A DNA stretch of 64,000 nucleotides from Drosophila persimilis (Eukaryota; Arthropoda; Insecta; Diptera; Drosophilidae), in the NCBI RefSeq assembly GCF_003286085.1, contig NW_020825542.1, positions 1-64,000 of the forward strand, in the 5' to 3' direction. Below, piece after piece: positions 8,698 through 18,600 of this stretch. Every line of letters begins with the position of its first letter. Within the stretch, counting starts at the first letter, position 1. Made by a program: the position numbers and the translations under genes. The notes beneath the pieces are model-generated. The model saw nothing but the letters and a program-made list of their open reading frames with translations, made no database searches and was not told the origin of the DNA.

Positions 8698-9905
8698 CGG
8701 ATGCCGCGGCGACCACACTCCCAACAGAATAACACTCGCCGATTCCTGCATGAACTGCTGAAATGACCTTCCTCTCCGCAATTCCGACAGGCCCGGCGTG
8801 GGTTCACCGGCTGATCTCCATCCTGGGTCACTACGCGGCTTGCCGTCTCGGCGCTCCGGGAGGGCCCGGTGTCGTCTGGAGGAGCATGCTGCGGGGTGGA
8901 TAATCCGGGTCCTTGGTACGATGTCGTTCTGGTTTTCGTATCTGGGCGGTCGTAAGCGTGGCGGGTTTGTTCGCGGTCCCGCGTTGTCTCGTACGCTACT
9001 ATCAAGTTGGTCAGTTCTCGAAACGTCTCGAACTCATGCCTACGGGTGAACAGTTGGTATTCCGGCCGAAGGTTCTCGTAGATCCTGTCCAGCTCCCTGT
9101 CTGGAGTATACTGAGCTCGTTGCATCATGAGTCGGAGGTCGATCAAGTAGTCCTGAAAGGCTTCTCGGCGTCGTTGGTGACGGGATCGGATCGTATCTTC
9201 CAAGCGCTGAAAGTATCGCGGGGGTAGGAAGAACTCCAAGAACTCTTTCCGGAACTCGGTCCATGGCTTGCCTTGCATCTGGAACGTCCTAAACCATCCT
9301 TCTGCCTTGCCAGTTAGTAGCCCGGAGATGGCTCGCGGCAGTTGTGCTGGACTCCCGCCATATGAGTCGACCCTTTCTTCCAACCGTTCGATGAAAGCCA
9401 GCGCATCCGAGTGTCCGTCGAACTTCAGGCCCCAATTGCGCAGCTTATCGGCGAGGGCGGCGAAGGAGATTTCTTCCCTTCCGGGTCGCGAAGTTCCGGC
9501 TTCCTCGGGGAAGCGGTGCTGGTAGTGATTATCACCATGTCGTCGGTCGGTCGTGGCTTCAAGCCGGCTAGAGTCACTGTACCCAGGACCTTGAGCTGCG
9601 CGCGGGAACTCGGGAATTACGATGGATAGGGGCTGTTCCGCACAGATCCCTTCCTTCTGTTCACGTTGACTCGGTCCCGGCGACGTGGACGTGTTCCTCG
9701 GGTTCCTCGGGCTGGGCGCGCTGTCGAAGACCGTTCCGAGCTCTTCGATCCGCCTTTCGATCGCCGTCGGATGCTCGCCGCGCGAGATGAAGGCCGAGAT
9801 CCGGCTGCGCAGTTCGTCCACTGTCCCGGTTTCACCGAGGCCGAATTCGACGGCGATGGCCTGCAATTCGTCCTTGCGCCGATACGAAATCCACTGTACC
9901 CCCAT
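8598..9905 (-). CDS. gag: Element A gag with SAP-like N-terminus and zinc knuckles
   Basis: Intact 435-residue capsid/nucleocapsid precursor. I take the ATG at 9905 (protein begins MGVQWISYRRKDELQ) because element B starts at the matching place; a longer frame opens only with GTG. Residues ~10-45 (KDELQAIAVEFGL, then GETGTVDELRSRI) look like a SAP helix-loop-helix. Residues ~190-330 match a Retrotrans_gag capsid fold (LPRAISGLLTGKAEGWF, then FRKEFLEFFLPP). A CCHC knuckle (CRNCGEEGHFSSSC) is followed by a second CWECG unit whose His is replaced (Ile). It would package the element RNA in cytoplasmic particles. The gag stop is 61 nt after the frameshift heptamer. Confidence 0.88.
   Translation of the reverse strand: MGVQWISYRRKDELQAIAVEFGLGETGTVDELRSRISAFISRGEHPTAIERRIEELGTVFDSAPSPRNPRNTSTSPGPSQREQKEGICAEQPLSIVIPEFPRAAQGPGYSDSSRLEATTDRRHGDNHYQHRFPEEAGTSRPGREEISFAALADKLRNWGLKFDGHSDALAFIERLEERVDSYGGSPAQLPRAISGLLTGKAEGWFRTFQMQGKPWTEFRKEFLEFFLPPRYFQRLEDTIRSRHQRRREAFQDYLIDLRLMMQRAQYTPDRELDRIYENLRPEYQLFTRRHEFETFRELTNLIVAYETTRDREQTRHAYDRPDTKTRTTSYQGPGLSTPQHAPPDDTGPSRSAETASRVVTQDGDQPVNPRRACRNCGEEGHFSSSCRNRRVLFCWECGRRGIRTIDCCRLSESGNGPSLRSSGNRSETYLQGPLE
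8605..8667 (-). promoter_or_regulatory. Predicted -1 frameshift signal, element A copy 1
   Basis: The slippery heptamer G_GGA_AAC lies at 8667-8661 on the minus strand, in the gag frame. A 7-nt spacer follows, then a perfect 7-bp stem GTCTCCG/CGGAGAC (8653-8647 with 8629-8623) closing a 17-nt loop. A second hairpin CTCCAGGG/CCCTGGAG lies just before the gag stop at 8600-8598. A one-base backward slip enters exactly the protease frame. A second heptamer fit, GGGCCCC at 8613-8607, is also in the gag frame. Confidence 0.7.
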
Positions 9906-10972
9906 GTCGAAGCACGGTGGTCGAACTGGCACTTCGAAGTCTTTCGCGTTTCCGACGGTAGTATCACGTATTGACCCTCCGGTTGAATCTTTTTCTTAGG
10001 TAACGCGCTGAATACCGGAGTCCTTGGGGTTAGTCACGGAAGCACGGCGTATGCACGGTTAACACGGTTGTCCAGTGGGGCGTCCTTGGAGTCCTTGCTG
10101 TTTGGGGTCCTGGTCGATGGTCGTGGTTGTCGTCGGTCTTTATAGTAGCCTGGGGATCGACCCTTGTTAGGCCGGTCGATGGTCCTTGCTATCGTTGTCC
10201 TTGTAATTGTCCTGACTATTGATCCTTGCTGGGCCGGTCAATAGTCCTTGCTATCGTTGTCCTTGGAATTGTCCTTGTCGTCCTGGTCGTGCTGGGTTCG
10301 TTGATTTAAGCGCTGGATCTCGCCTCGTGTTGATGGCTGAACGCTGACCGATCACTTTGAAGGCTGGGCATTGACTGTCTGCTTCGAATGCTGGACACTG
10401 ACTCTCTCTGATACCGGGCGCTGACTGCTTGAACGCTGGGGTACTGACGGTTTGAATGCTGGGCGCTGACTCCTCCTTTCGCTGATACCGGGCGCTGACT
10501 GCTTGAACGCTGGATACTGACTGCTTTTCGCTGACACCGGGCACTGACTGTCCATTCTCTGGCTCTGGGTCCGACATATATAGCCGGGACGGTCGGTCTA
10601 CGGGAGGGTTCCGATGCTCGTTCGGCGTCTACAGCTCACGACTCGCTGCTCGCGTGTCGCTCTCTTTCTTGCGATCTCTGCCCAGCTTCGGCTCGGTTCT
10701 CTTTCTCTGCCGTCTCGCCACGGCGTTCTCCTCCTCTTGTGGGCGCGGCGGCCACGTGCTGACGCTATTGCTAGGGAGGTTAGGGAAGCCAGTCTCGGCT
10801 GTACGTGAATAATGGGCGACCTCACGTGCGGTTTTCCAGAGATATACAGCTATTCTTGGCGTAATGATTCCGACTGGCCATGCATGCGCGTGGTACAGTC
10901 CCGATTCCTTCTGCTACTCGTTTTCTGATCAACTGTTCTACTTAGTGCCCCAAAACATAACGGAATCCCGGA
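9906..10972 (-). other. Element A leader between PBS and gag
   Basis: Long 1.07-kb untranslated leader. Near the gag start it is rich in GGTCGATGGTCCTTG-like repeats (about 10080-10290). Next come imperfect units containing GCTGGGCGCTGACT or GCTGACTGCTTGAACGC (10330-10560), and toward the PBS a segment also found as loose fragments at 16956-17480, 24967-25378 and 32296-32707. I see no conserved ORF in it. Confidence 0.7.
10574..10592 (-). promoter_or_regulatory. TATA-like element inside the A leader
   Basis: Minus strand GGCTATATATGTCGG lies about 390 nt downstream of the primer site and 670 nt before gag. The same motif recurs in the leader fragment at 17285-17300, and element B has CCAATATAAGG in its leader (43835-43847). 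It may be an internal promoter; no start site is visible. Confidence 0.35.
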
Positions 10973-10990
10973 GTCCCTGCTCGGGCGCCA
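10973..10990 (-). other. tRNA-Lys primer binding site, element A copy 1
   Basis: Minus strand TGGCGCCCGAGCAGGGAC, complementary to the 3' end of a lysine tRNA (one base from the HIV-type tRNA-Lys3 site), two bases after the LTR end CTTCCTTACA. Confidence 0.85.
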
Positions 10991-10992
10991 TC

Positions 10993-11230
10993 TGTAAGGA
11001 AGCGATCCTGGTCTGGGGTACATATCTCAGTCTACTCCAGGGTCGAAATTACAGCAATATTTATAATTTGCCGGGACTCCGAGTTCTGGGCCGTCGATGG
11101 GGACAGGGAGGCAATCCCCAGACGGGAGCGACCGAGATGAAAGGGAACAGTACGGGGCGTGGCAGTGGCAATCGCCGGACAGCACTTACGTGGCCCTGTC
11201 GGACTAAGAATTACTACGAGGGTCGGAGAG
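10993..11230 (-). repeat. LTR fragment of element A, duplication copy 1
   Basis: The first ~238 bp (in plus coordinates) of the A LTR, nearly identical to 28-265 and 15214-15451. It breaks off in GGGTCGGAGA where the second copy of the 4.2-kb duplication begins, so it is not a complete LTR. Confidence 0.8.
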
Positions 11231-11237
11231 GGTCGGT

Positions 11238-12273
11238 CGAACTTGGCCAATTCTTGCTTCAAGAACTCGGCTACCCACGGCGGGAGGGGTGGTTCGATGA
11301 TGGGGGCTGTCGGTGGCGAGATTTCTTCGAGCGGGGCACATGTTATGACGGCGAGGTTCACGGTGATAGGGTTAGTCGAGTCTGACCTTCGAAAAGGGTT
11401 GCGTTGTCGACCGGCCGCGGCATCGGCTAAAGGGGCGAGTTGATAATCCGTTGGGGGGTTAGACGCGAGGTGGTCTACCTCGACCCGTCCATGTCCTTCA
11501 GGGCCGTCGTCTTCCAGGCGTAACGGGTCGTGTTGTGGAGCGAGGCTGGTTTCCTGCGGGGTCGTTTGCACTGGCTGCGCCGCACGGCTGGGCATGTCTA
11601 ATTTGGCTCGCGTCGATCGGGTTATATTTTTAGCGCCGCCGGGTCCGTCTCGGTCGGGGCTTTGATGCGTTGTCCTTGTATCGTTGCTGGGTCTGGCGTG
11701 GTCGAAGCTTAGAAGCGTTGTCCTTGTATTGCGGCTGGGTCTGGCGTGGTCGAAACTTGGAAGCGTTGTCCTGATGTCACTTCTGGTTCTGGCGTGGTCG
11801 AGGCTTAGAAGCGTTGTCCTGTTAGGGATACTCTGGGTGGTTTTCGAGGCAGACGGACTGGCCCTGGGTGCGTCCAGCGGTGTCGCAGTCGTCTCCGGCG
11901 TGGTTTCGTTACTCTGGGTGTTCTTCGGGGCGGACGGACTGGCCCTGGGTGTGTCCAACGGTGTCGCAGTCGTCTCTGTCGTAGCTTCGTTGACGATTCT
12001 GGCGTGGTCGTATCGAATCGTGGGTTGGGTTCGGGTGGCGTTGCTGGGTCGGGCGTGTTCGCGATCCTGGTGCGTGGTCATGGTTACGTTGCTGGGTCTG
12101 GCGGGTTCGAGATTCTGGTGCGTTGTCACTGGTACATTGCTGGGTCTGGCGGGTTCGAGATTCTGGTGCGTTGTCACGGTTACGTTGCTGGGTCTGGCGT
12201 GGTTGGGATTCCGGTGCGTTGTCACGGTTACGTTGCTGGGTCTGGCGTGGTTGGGATTCAGGTGCGTTGTCAC
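11238..12273 (-). pseudogene. Element A copy 2: linker plus truncated RT N-terminus
   Basis: Here the repeat linker and the pol segment before RT form one open frame (through NPPTDYQLAPLADAAAG to EFLKQELAKF), then it is cut by the duplication junction and runs on into LTR sequence as chance coding to 11032. It has no RT catalytic core. It is useful mainly as evidence that the four-G run is the version joining linker and RT. Confidence 0.7.
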
Positions 12274-12911
12274 TGGTACATTGCTGGGTCTGGCGGGTTC
12301 TGGTGCGTTGGTTTCGTCCGGTGGGTCGCTGTTGGATTGGTCGAGGGGGTAGGAGCAGCGGATGCCGTCGCTGGACGTTCGTCACTAAAAGTAACCATGC
12401 GGGGCCGAGTCGAGGATGATGTGGGGATCGGGTTGGTTTCCCGGATCGCCCGCTGGGTCAACTGCAAGTACGCTCGGCCGCATTGTATTATGGTCTGGAC
12501 GCCGCAAAGGAAATCGAGCCCCAGTATGATGTCGTCCACTACCATGGGTAGGACTAATAGAATCACCCGCGTTTCCTGTTGATCCAGACGTACCTTGACC
12601 GAAACTGCTTGCGTCACCTCCTTTGCTGTACCGTCCGCCAGGCGGACGGTAGTCCTTATATTCCGTGCGTTCCCTCCGGTACTTACTTCATGAGCGATGC
12701 GTTGACTGACGAACGACCGCGTCGCTCCTGTGTCGAGGGTAGCTGTGAGCGGTACTCCTTCGATGGTTACTAGCGCGGCGATCCTGCCTCCTTCCAAACT
12801 TAAGGGATGAGTTACTCCAGGGGGCCCTGGAGGTATGTCTCCGATCGGTTCCCTGACGAGCGGAGACTCGGTCCGTTTCCCGACTCGGACAGCCTACAGC
12901 AGTCGATCGTC
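12270..12911 (-). CDS. Element A copy 2 protease domain
   Basis: Duplicate of the protease at 8056-8697, with the same DTGATRSF active site and the same premature TGA at its linker end. It lacks a downstream RT because the duplication truncates pol, so it could at most make a Gag-protease product. Confidence 0.75.
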
Positions 12912-14119
12912 CGGATGCCGCGGCGACCACACTCCCAACAGAATAACACTCGCCGATTCCTGCATGAACTGCTGAAATGACCTTCCTCTCCGCAATTCCG
13001 ACAGGCCCGGCGTGGGTTCACCGGCTGATCTCCATCCTGGGTCACTACGCGGCTTGCCGTCTCGGCGCTCCGGGAGGGCCCGGTGTCGTCTGGAGGAGCA
13101 TGCTGCGGGGTGGATAATCCGGGTCCTTGGTACGATGTCGTTCTGGTTTTCGTATCTGGGCGGTCGTAAGCGTGGCGGGTTTGTTCGCGGTCCCGCGTTG
13201 TCTCGTACGCTACTATCAAGTTGGTCAGTTCTCGAAACGTCTCGAACTCATGCCTACGGGTGAACAGTTGGTATTCCGGCCGAAGGTTCTCGTAGATCCT
13301 GTCCAGCTCCCTGTCTGGAGTATACTGAGCTCGTTGCATCATGAGTCGGAGGTCGATCAAGTAGTCCTGAAAGGCTTCTCGGCGTCGTTGGTGACGGGAT
13401 CGGATCGTATCTTCCAAGCGCTGAAAGTATCGCGGGGGTAGGAAGAACTCCAAGAACTCTTTCCGGAACTCGGTCCATGGCTTGCCTTGCATCTGGAACG
13501 TCCTAAACCATCCTTCTGCCTTGCCAGTTAGTAGCCCGGAGATGGCTCGCGGCAGTTGTGCTGGACTCCCGCCATATGAGTCGACCCTTTCTTCCAACCG
13601 TTCGATGAAAGCCAGCGCATCCGAGTGTCCGTCGAACTTCAGGCCCCAATTGCGCAGCTTATCGGCGAGGGCGGCGAAGGAGATTTCTTCCCTTCCGGGT
13701 CGCGAAGTTCCGGCTTCCTCGGGGAAGCGGTGCTGGTAGTGATTATCACCATGTCGTCGGTCGGTCGTGGCTTCAAGCCGGCTAGAGTCACTGTACCCAG
13801 GACCTTGAGCTGCGCGCGGGAACTCGGGAATTACGATGGATAGGGGCTGTTCCGCACAGATCCCTTCCTTCTGTTCACGTTGACTCGGTCCCGGCGACGT
13901 GGACGTGTTCCTCGGGTTCCTCGGGCTGGGCGCGCTGTCGAAGACCGTTCCGAGCTCTTCGATCCGCCTTTCGATCGCCGTCGGATGCTCGCCGCGCGAG
14001 ATGAAGGCCGAGATCCGGCTGCGCAGTTCGTCCACTGTCCCGGTTTCACCGAGGCCGAATTCGACGGCGATGGCCTGCAATTCGTCCTTGCGCCGATACG
14101 AAATCCACTGTACCCCCAT
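12812..14119 (-). CDS. gag: Element A copy 2 gag
   Basis: Intact 435-residue duplicate of the gag at 8598-9905, from the ATG at 14119. SAP-like N-terminus, capsid domain and zinc knuckles are unchanged. This copy lies next to the true 5' leader, PBS and LTR remnant, so any transcript from the 5' LTR would meet this gag first and copy 1 only as downstream sequence. Confidence 0.85.
   Translation of the reverse strand: MGVQWISYRRKDELQAIAVEFGLGETGTVDELRSRISAFISRGEHPTAIERRIEELGTVFDSAPSPRNPRNTSTSPGPSQREQKEGICAEQPLSIVIPEFPRAAQGPGYSDSSRLEATTDRRHGDNHYQHRFPEEAGTSRPGREEISFAALADKLRNWGLKFDGHSDALAFIERLEERVDSYGGSPAQLPRAISGLLTGKAEGWFRTFQMQGKPWTEFRKEFLEFFLPPRYFQRLEDTIRSRHQRRREAFQDYLIDLRLMMQRAQYTPDRELDRIYENLRPEYQLFTRRHEFETFRELTNLIVAYETTRDREQTRHAYDRPDTKTRTTSYQGPGLSTPQHAPPDDTGPSRSAETASRVVTQDGDQPVNPRRACRNCGEEGHFSSSCRNRRVLFCWECGRRGIRTIDCCRLSESGNGPSLRSSGNRSETYLQGPLE
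12819..12881 (-). promoter_or_regulatory. Predicted -1 frameshift signal, copy 2
   Basis: Same heptamer G_GGA_AAC (12881-12875) with 7-nt spacer and 7-bp stem (12867-12861 with 12843-12837) as in copy 1. Confidence 0.65.
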
Positions 14120-15193
14120 GTCGAAGCACGGTGGTCGAACTGGCACTTCGAAGTCTTTCGCGTTTCCGACGGTAGTATCACGTATTGACCCTCCGGTTGA
14201 ATCTTTTTCTTAGGTAACGCGCTGAATACCGGAGTCCTTGGGGTTAGTCACGGAAGCACGGCGTATGCACGGTTAACACGGTTGTCCAGTGGGGCGTCCT
14301 TGGAGTCCTTGCTGTTTGGGGTCCTGGTCGATGGTCGTGGTTGTCGTCGGTCTTTATAGTAGCCTGGGGATCGACCCTTGTTAGGCCGGTCGATGGTCCT
14401 TGCTATCGTTGTCCTTGTAATTGTCCTGACTATTGATCCTTGCTGGGCCGGTCAATAGTCCTTGCTATCGTTGTCCTTGGAATTGTCCTTGTCGTCCTGG
14501 TCGTGCTGGGTTCGTTGATTTAAGCGCTGGATCTCGCCTCGTGTTGATGGCTGAACGCTGACCGATCACTTTGAAGGCTGGGCATTGACTGTCTGCTTCG
14601 AATGCTGGACACTGACTCTCTCTGATACCGGGCGCTGACTGCTTGAACGCTGGGGTACTGACGGTTTGAATGCTGGGCGCTGACTCCTCCTTTCGCTGAT
14701 ACCGGGCGCTGACTGCTTGAACGCTGGATACTGACTGCTTTTCGCTGACACCGGGCACTGACTGTCCATTCTCTGGCTCTGGGTCCGACATATATAGCCG
14801 GGACGGTCGGTCTACGGGAGGGTTCCGATGCTCGTTCGGCGTCTACAGCTCACGACTCGCTGCTCGCCGCGTGGTGTCGCTCTCTTTCTTGCGATCTCTG
14901 CCCAGCTTCGGCTCGGATTCTCTTTCTCTGCCGTCTCGCCACGGCGTTCTCCTCCTCTTGTGGGCGCGGCGGCCACGTGCTGACGCTATTGCTAGGGAGG
15001 TTAGGGAAGCCAGTCTCGGCTGTACGTGAATAATGGGCGACCTCACGTGCGGTTTTCCAGAGATATACAGCTATTCTTGGCGTAATGATTCCGACTGGCC
15101 ATGCATGCGCGTGGTACAGTCCCGATTCCTTCTGCTACTCGTTTTCTGATCAACTGTTCTACTTAGTGCCCCAAAACATAACGGAATCCCGGA
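14120..15193 (-). other. Element A copy 2 leader
   Basis: Duplicate of 9906-10972 with the same repeats and TATA-like motif (14788-14802). Small indels near 14870 and 14914 distinguish it from copy 1. Confidence 0.7.
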
Positions 15194-15211
15194 GTCCCTG
15201 CTCGGGCGCCA
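15194..15211 (-). other. tRNA-Lys primer binding site, element A
   Basis: Minus strand TGGCGCCCGAGCAGGGAC, two bases after the 5' LTR end; the original PBS of element A. Confidence 0.85.
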
Positions 15212-15213
15212 TC

Positions 15214-16484
15214 TGTAAGGAAGCGATCCTGGTCTGGGGTACATATCTCAGTCTACTCCAGGGTCGAAATTACAGCAATATTTATAATTTGCCGGGACTC
15301 CGAGTTCTGGGCCGTCGATGGGGACAGGGAGGCAATCCCCAGACGGGAGCGACCGAGATGAAAGGGAACAGTACGGGGCGTGGCAGTGGCAATCGCCGGA
15401 CAGCACTTACGTGGCCCTGTCGGACTAAGAATTACTACGAGGGTCGGAGATATCGACAGGCACCGCCGAGAGGGCTTAGGCAATCGCCGGATAGCGCTCT
15501 CGGGATCCCGTCGAACTAAGAACTACTACGGAGGTCTGTGCTATGCGGGGAAACCAACAAGTATCACCGAGAGTGTCTAGGCTATCGCCGGATAACACTC
15601 ACGGGACCCTGTCGGACTAAAAATTACTACGAAGGTCTTTGCTATGCGGGGATACCGACAAATACCACCGCGAGTACCTAGGCTATCGCCGGCCAGCACT
15701 CACGGGGGCCCCGTCGGACTAAGAATTACTACGAGGGTCGGAGATATCGGCAAGCATCGCCGGGAGGGCTTAGGCAATCGCCGGATAGCGCTTCCGGGAT
15801 CCTGTCGAACTAAAAACTACTACGAAGGTCTTTGCTATGCGGGGATACCGACAAGTACCACCGTGAGCACCTAGGCTATCGCCGGACAGCACTTACGGGA
15901 GCCGGTCGGACTAAGGATTACTACGAGGGTCGGGGGTATCGGCAGGCATCGCCGGGAGGGCTTAGGCAATCGCCGGATAGCGCTTCCGGGATCCTGTCGA
16001 ACTAAAAACTACTACGAAGGTCTTTGCTATGCGGGGATACCGACAAGTACCACCGTGAGCACCTAGGCTATCGCCGGACAGCACTTACGGTCGGACTAAG
16101 GAATACTACGAGGGTCGGGGGTATCGGCAGGCATCGCCGGGAGGGCTTAGGCAATCGCCGGATAGCGCTCTCGGGATCCTGTTGCACTAAGAACTACTAC
16201 GGGGCCGGAGATATCGACGAGCATCGCCGAGGGTGCCTAGGCAATCACCGGATAGCACTCACGGGACACTGTCGAACTAAGAATTATTACGGGGCCGGAG
16301 GTATCGACAAGCGTCGCCGAGGGCACCTAGGCAATCGCCGGATAGTACTCACGGGACACTTTCGAACTAAGAATTGCTACGGGGATCGGGGATATCGACA
16401 AGCATCGCCGAGGGTGCCTAGGCAATCGCCGGATAGCACTCACGGGACACTGTCGAACTAATAATTGCTACGGGGGTCGGAGAC
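15214..16484 (-). repeat. Element A 5' LTR, truncated
   Basis: The R/U5 side of the LTR including part of the minisatellite, matching 28-1095 with unit differences. It stops inside the minisatellite (CGGGGGTCGGAGACA) where DINE-1-like sequence starts at 16485. The U3 with its TATA box is missing, so this LTR probably cannot drive transcription from its own promoter. Confidence 0.8.
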
Positions 16485-16955
16485 AGGGTTAGAGAGAGAC
16501 AGGGCGGAGAAAAAATGAAATCGTTTTCTTGATGCTGGCTATAATAATAATACGATCCAATTCAGATTCTGCAGTCTAAAAGATATGGTCATTCTCTACG
16601 ATTGTGCGTTTTTGGTTTTCTCGTATCTTTAAAATTGTGGATGCCACAGGTTTTCGCCCTTTGTGCGGGCGGAAGTGGGCGGGGCAAAGTTTTGAAATAT
16701 TTTTGTAGCAGTGACATATCACAGAAGTCTGGATCCAAAACATCGTTGCTCTAGCTCTTATAGTCTTTGAGCATTAGGCGCTGAAGGGGACGGACAGACG
16801 GACAGACAGACATGGCTTAATCGACTCGGCTATTGATGCTGATCAAGAATATATATACTTTATGGGGTCGGAAACGATTCCTTCTGGACGTTACACACAT
16901 CCATTTTCACCACAAATCTAATATACCCCAATACTCATTTTGAGTATCGGGTATA
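16485..16955 (+). mobile_element. DINE-1-like element, 3' fragment
   Basis: Contains GATGCTGGCTATAATAATAA, the GGGGCGGAAGTGGGCGGGGC box, the GGACGGACAGACGGACAGAC microsatellite, and the end block ATACTCATTTTGAGTATCGGG, whose arms pair as a terminal hairpin. The 5' half is missing. Resembles Drosophila DINE-1/INE-1 (Helitron-related); family assignment is from memory of its general features. Confidence 0.55.
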
Positions 16956-17480
16956 ACGAGTAGCAGGGGAATCGGGACTGTACTATGCCAGTCGGAACCA
17001 TTAGGCCAATAATAGCTGTATATCTCTGTAAAACCGCCCGTGAGGTCGACCATTATTCACGTACAGCCGAGGCTGGCTTCCCTAACCTCCCTAGCCATAG
17101 CGTCAACACGTGGCCGCCGCGCCCACACGAGGAGGAGAGCGCCGCGGCAAGACGGCAGAGAAAGGGAACCGAGCCGAAGCTGGGTAGAAATCGCTGGAGA
17201 GAGAGCGACACGGGCGCGGCGAGCAGCGCGTCGTGAGCGGTAGAGGCCGAGTGAGCGTCGGAATCCTCCCGAAGACCAACCAGCCCGGCTATATATTTCG
17301 TACCCAGACCCAGAAGAGGATAGCAAATGCCCGGCCCTCGGCGCGAGCAGTCATTCAATGAACGGTCTTCAGCGCGATCATTCAATGCCCGGCCTACAAA
17401 ATAGCCGAGAGTAAACGCCCGACCTTCAATGTGATCAGTCAGCGGATCCCACTTTGGGTGTCCCACCCCAAGCGTGATTT
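16956..17480 (+). repeat. A-family leader fragment (plus orientation)
   Basis: Reverse-complement homologue of the element A leader near the PBS (compare 10600-10880): CCAGTCGGAACCATTA, CACGTGGCCGCCGCGCCCAC, and the GGCTATATAT TATA-like motif at ~17288. It has no gag. This version keeps ~100 bp that copies at 24967 and 32296 have lost. Confidence 0.7.
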
Positions 17481-18600
17481 AAGTGGGGGGGATTATGTAG
17501 TGCGCTTGTTGTAAGAAAAAAAATTGTTTGCATCGACGTCTTAATTTTCCCTAAAATTATGCTACGCGAATAGGCTAAGTCTTCTGTTGGGTTCAAGAAA
17601 GCTAAGCTTTTAACACGCCATATTATTTATTATATTATTTCTTTTGGCTGACGTTTTAATCGGCCTCTTCCTCCCACTGTCATTTTGACAAATCGGAAAG
17701 AAAAAGGGAAGAACGATGGGATGAGGCCTTGATTTCCGGGAAAAGCAGCTCGCTCTCTCCTCATGGTATCCGAACAGTACGGACGTACTTATCCAGCTCT
17801 CAAGAAAAAAATTTAATAAAAGTTAAAAATCAAATAAAAGTTCTCCGTAGATCAGCACGATCCGCCGGCCTTTCGAAAGCAAGACCCCATCCACCCAGTA
17901 GAGAAATCAATCCCCCATCCACTGTGCAGAGGATGGTGCAGTTTTTTCCGACGATCGCCCCAAAGCGGGCCACCGTAGAGTTGGGACGCTCCCCCCAACG
18001 CCCCAACGCCCTCCACCAAAGCGGTCCACCGTAGAGTTGGGAAACTCCACCTAAAGCCCCAACGCCATCCACCACATCGAGCCCTTCAGCAGTTCCCGAG
18101 ATTCAGCGCCGACAGAGAGCGGCCCCTCAGCCGTTTCCGAGCTTTAGCGCCGGCAGCAGCGAGCTCTTCGCCGCCCCACCGCGAGTCGTCGCGACCGAGA
18201 GTGGTCCATCCAGCCACCGGGCCAAGAGCCCTAAACAAAAAGTGCCAAGTGATCTTCCTTGCTAATGACAAGGAATAACCAGACTCGTCCAATAAAAAAG
18301 AGACCCTGACCCGAATTTTTTTTGTCACCGTGCTTCGCCCTAACCTAAAAGTCAGATCATGGCATGTGCAGGTTAAGTGTATTAAATAAAACCCAACGGA
18401 ACGGGCAGAGCTCGTATGAACCTCTTTGTGGCCCATTGTGCATTTACTCCCAAAGAACATATATGCGCTTGTTAGGCCGTTGACCCCTTTTGCCTGTGAA
18501 ACGAAACCAGCTGCTTGGAGCTTTTTCCGTGCGCCTACACCTTGGTCTATGTATCAAGACCTACCCCCATCGAACCTGAATAAACGAATATATATTGAAC
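17481..18600 (+). repeat. Unclassified LTR-like repeat, copy 1
   Basis: Starts with a purine tract AAGTGGGGGGGATTA followed by TGTAGTGCGCTTG, the arrangement of a PPT and an LTR start. It holds twin GGGCCACCGTAGAGTTGGGA-like repeats near 17965-18040, AATAAA near 18579, and is cut by a DINE-1-like copy at 18601. No coding sequence. Copies at 25379-26562 and 32708-33891 run on into AT-rich DNA. I could not assign a family; a solo LTR is one reading. Confidence 0.45.

Larger units (their letters stand above)
7022..15450 (-). repeat. 4.2-kb tandem duplication inside element A
   Basis: Copy 1 (7022-11230) and copy 2 (11237-15450) are offset by 4214-4215 bp and nearly identical across RT N-terminus, linker, protease, gag, leader, PBS and LTR start. 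The junction reads GGGTCGGAGA then GGGTCGG then TCGAACTTGG: the 7 extra bases copy neighbouring sequence. Breakpoints are in pol and in LTR, not at element ends. Known differences include the G5/G4 run (7342/11568) and small indels in the leader (around 10660/14870). Confidence 0.9.
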
